From: Gemmatimonadota bacterium
GTDB taxonomy: Bacteria > Latescibacterota > UBA2968 > UBA8231
Direction: 5' to 3'
NCBI GenBank assembly: GCA_009845645.1
Contig: VXZF01000645.1
Coordinates: forward strand, 1 to 6,049
DNA length: 6,049 nt
The position numbers were made by a program, and so were the translations under genes. Below are positions 4,149 to 6,049 of the stretch, in pieces. Every line of letters starts with the position of its first letter. The stretch's first letter is position 1. The notes under the pieces were generated by a model. It ran no database searches. It had not been told where the DNA came from and saw only the letters and a list, made by a program, of their open reading frames with translations.

Positions 4149-6049
4149 ATGAAGCGCTTACTTTTCAGTGCGTTGTCCCTCGTCCTCGTCGGCGCACCTG
4201 TGGTGGCTGATGACGAAGCGGATGAAGCGAATGTCTATGAAATGGGAGAAATGATCATCACCGGCTCCAAGCTGCCGCAGACGCCGGGAAATGTGACCCA
4301 GAAAATCTCCATTATCACCGCCGATGAGATGGGCTCCTTAGTCCTCGGCAACGGCAACCTAGCGGAGATGCTCTCCTACACCCCGGGCAACTTTGCCAAC
4401 GTCCTCTCCCGCAACGACGCCAACTGGGGGTCGTCTGGCGGCTTGGCGCACACCTACAAGGGGTACATGCTCGACGGCCTGCCAATCGACTCCTTCGTTG
4501 ATCTTCAGAGCCTCGATTCGTGGGCCTTCCAGCGGGTCGAAGACCAGCGCGGCTCCGCCTCGGTCCTCTATCCAACCTATTTGGCTATGGACTTCGCTGG
4601 CAACCAGTCGCCGCTGGCCGGGACGGCCAACTTCATCCTCAAGGAGCGCGTCGGCAGCACCCGCACCAGTGCCTCGGCTTATTACGGCTCGTACAACACC
4701 CTCGGTGGCCGCTTCTTCCACCAGCGCGCCGCCGGCAACCTGCACCTGTTCTTCGGCGGTCACCATGAGGACTCGGACTACACCGACTACGGCACCGAAG
4801 GCTCGTGGCTACAGATGGATGACGACCCCGAGTACGAGAAAACCAAGATGTACATGCGGGGCACTTACTTCCTCGACGACCACGGCCAGCGGGCCTCCAT
4901 CTACGCCCACCGCACCTGGCACACCGGCGATGCCGGCCGCATCAATCGAGACTTCGGCCACACCTACACCACCATCAACGCCGGGTACACCAACCCGTTC
5001 GCCGACAAAGCCACCATCCAAGCCAAGGTCGGCTACCGAGACTACGTGCGCCGCTGGGAGGAGGATGGCATCTGGGAGGATCCCAAAAGTCGCGAACTGC
5101 GCTCGGAGGACGGGGTTGACCAGTCCGTCATACCAGCCGATGTCTCCCTCTCCATCATAACTCGGGAGTCGGACGTGCTCACCGTGGGTGCCGACTATCA
5201 GCTCGCCTCGTACGAGACTTCGCGCGAGATCGGCGAGATAAGCCCCGGCAACGACGCCACGGCCACGGCCATTGGCTTCTACGCCCAAGAGGAGTTGCGG
5301 CTGAATCAACTGATTCTCCGCGCCGGGGGACGCTACAACATCATTTCCCACGACATTGACCTGTTGCAGGGTGCTCCGCCAGGCGACGACAGCAATTCTT
5401 GGAACAAGGTCCTGTTCAGCGGCGGGGCGCGCTACAACCACAGCGACGAGCTCGCGCTGTACGCCAACCTAGGCACCAGTTTCAAGGCGCCCTCCCTCAA
5501 GTCAGTGGGCGGCACCATCCCTTTGGCAAGCAAGGGGGACAGCACGGTCAGCGGCCACGTCCCAAACCCAGACATCAAACCAGAGTCCGGGACCAGCTTC
5601 GACGTAGGCGTGAACCTCCGGCCGAGCGATGGCTTACAGGTCGGCCTGCGCGGCTTCAACATCCTGCTCGCGGACCAGATCGCGCAGCGGGCCGTGCCCG
5701 ATGCGCCCCAGTCGGAGGACATCAACGCCGGCAACACCACGACGCGGGGTGCCGAAGTTGAGATCACCCACCGCCTCAACGAGCAAGTGGAGTGGTTTGC
5801 CAACTACACCTATACCAGTGCCGAAGTAACCGAGAACACCGAAGATCCGAGCAAGGTCGGCGCTAAGATCAACTTCGTGCCGGAGAGCGCGATCGGCGTC
5901 GGGGTTCACCTCACCTTCCCCCAGGGCTTGCGGGCGACGGTCACGGCGCAGTCCTACAGCGGCATCTACCAAGACATCAGCACAGACGCCGAGACCCTCG
6001 ACGGGTATATTCTAATGAACGCTCGCATTGAGCAGCGCGTCCGCACCCA
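4149..6049 (+). CDS. TonB-dependent outer-membrane receptor (3' end beyond the window)
   Basis: These outer-membrane beta-barrels import scarce ligands such as siderophores, cobalamin or glycans, using energy passed on by TonB. The frame is open from ATG 4149 to the right edge (633 full codons). Residues 1-20 are a signal peptide (MKRLLFSALSLVLVGAPVVA|DDE). An acidic linker and a likely TonB-box region (VYEMGEMIITGSK, 29-41) lead to the plug at about 50-166: ISIITADEM, LAEMLSYTPGNF, YKGYMLDGLPID, RVEDQRGSASVLY and TANFILKE. The barrel then alternates aromatic/hydrophobic strands, with the family signatures FKAPSL (445-450) and NPDIKPES (473-480), then the TRGAEVEITHRL strand. The last strands and terminal aromatic residue are missing. 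A motif variant lies at the end of the plug (YPTYLAMDFAGNQSPLAGT, 141-159). The ligand cannot be told from sequence. The clear RBS sets the start. Confidence 0.95.
   Translation, partial: MKRLLFSALSLVLVGAPVVADDEADEANVYEMGEMIITGSKLPQTPGNVTQKISIITADEMGSLVLGNGNLAEMLSYTPGNFANVLSRNDANWGSSGGLAHTYKGYMLDGLPIDSFVDLQSLDSWAFQRVEDQRGSASVLYPTYLAMDFAGNQSPLAGTANFILKERVGSTRTSASAYYGSYNTLGGRFFHQRAAGNLHLFFGGHHEDSDYTDYGTEGSWLQMDDDPEYEKTKMYMRGTYFLDDHGQRASIYAHRTWHTGDAGRINRDFGHTYTTINAGYTNPFADKATIQAKVGYRDYVRRWEEDGIWEDPKSRELRSEDGVDQSVIPADVSLSIITRESDVLTVGADYQLASYETSREIGEISPGNDATATAIGFYAQEELRLNQLILRAGGRYNIISHDIDLLQGAPPGDDSNSWNKVLFSGGARYNHSDELALYANLGTSFKAPSLKSVGGTIPLASKGDSTVSGHVPNPDIKPESGTSFDVGVNLRPSDGLQVGLRGFNILLADQIAQRAVPDAPQSEDINAGNTTTRGAEVEITHRLNEQVEWFANYTYTSAEVTENTEDPSKVGAKINFVPESAIGVGVHLTFPQGLRATVTAQSYSGIYQDISTDAETLDGYILMNARIEQRVRT

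Noticed and set aside
4315..5972. Open frames on both strands inside the TonB receptor, up to 255 codons
   Set aside because: They have low-complexity Thr/Pro/Ser/Arg or Val/Gly composition and are shadow frames of the receptor, which is continuous through the whole stretch.
1..6049. CRISPR array, tRNA or rRNA genes
   Set aside because: No regularly spaced direct repeats, cloverleaf-like stretches or rRNA motifs were seen.

Overview
The window carries two long genes that each run off an edge, one small mobile element, and what look like scraps of a broken gene. The organism is most likely an uncultured Gram-negative bacterium. The TonB-dependent receptor implies an outer membrane. The secreted protein ends in the NYPNPFNP / FlgD-like tail and carries FDDFF-type dockerin-like repeats, a combination I associate with FCB-group and neighbouring lineages such as Latescibacterota or Poribacteria. 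That placement is an inference from family knowledge, not a search result.

Layout, left to right. (1) Positions 1-2390, minus strand: a large exported modular protein, at least 796 residues, whose C-terminus lies beyond the left edge. Its modules are a signal peptide, two tandem Ig-like (He_PIG/cadherin-like) repeats that both begin YEVGK, two fibronectin-III-like regions, a degenerate dockerin-like pair, a cohesin-like domain and the start of a FlgD-like/T9SS-type tail. (2) Positions 2391-2559: its 5' leader and AT-rich promoter region. (3) About 2638-3829, minus strand: a compact IS1341-type (IS200/IS605 superfamily) element with one gene, an intact-looking RNA-guided nuclease TnpB, and no TnpA. 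Both ends have plausible hairpins and both are next to TTGAC. (4) On the plus strand either side of the element (2560-2640 and about 3934-4064) are short coding-like pieces resembling the N- and C-termini of one amidohydrolase-like gene, apparently broken and internally deleted. (5) Position 4149 to the right edge, plus strand: a TonB-dependent outer-membrane receptor with signal peptide, plug and most of its barrel.

Before the element arrived, the locus probably read: secreted adhesion/scaffold-like protein going left, and a small amidohydrolase-like gene followed by the TonB receptor going right. The receptor would import an unknown ligand and the modular protein would act outside the cell. 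Nothing in the sequence ties the two to one pathway.

The most interesting part is the TnpB element. All catalytic and zinc-finger residues are present. Its promoter, start codon and left-end hairpin overlap within about 40 bp, and its mRNA is predicted to be leaderless. The 3' end of tnpB runs into a right-end hairpin with a TTTA loop, where the guide RNA should end. I see no sign of a wholly new system beyond this.
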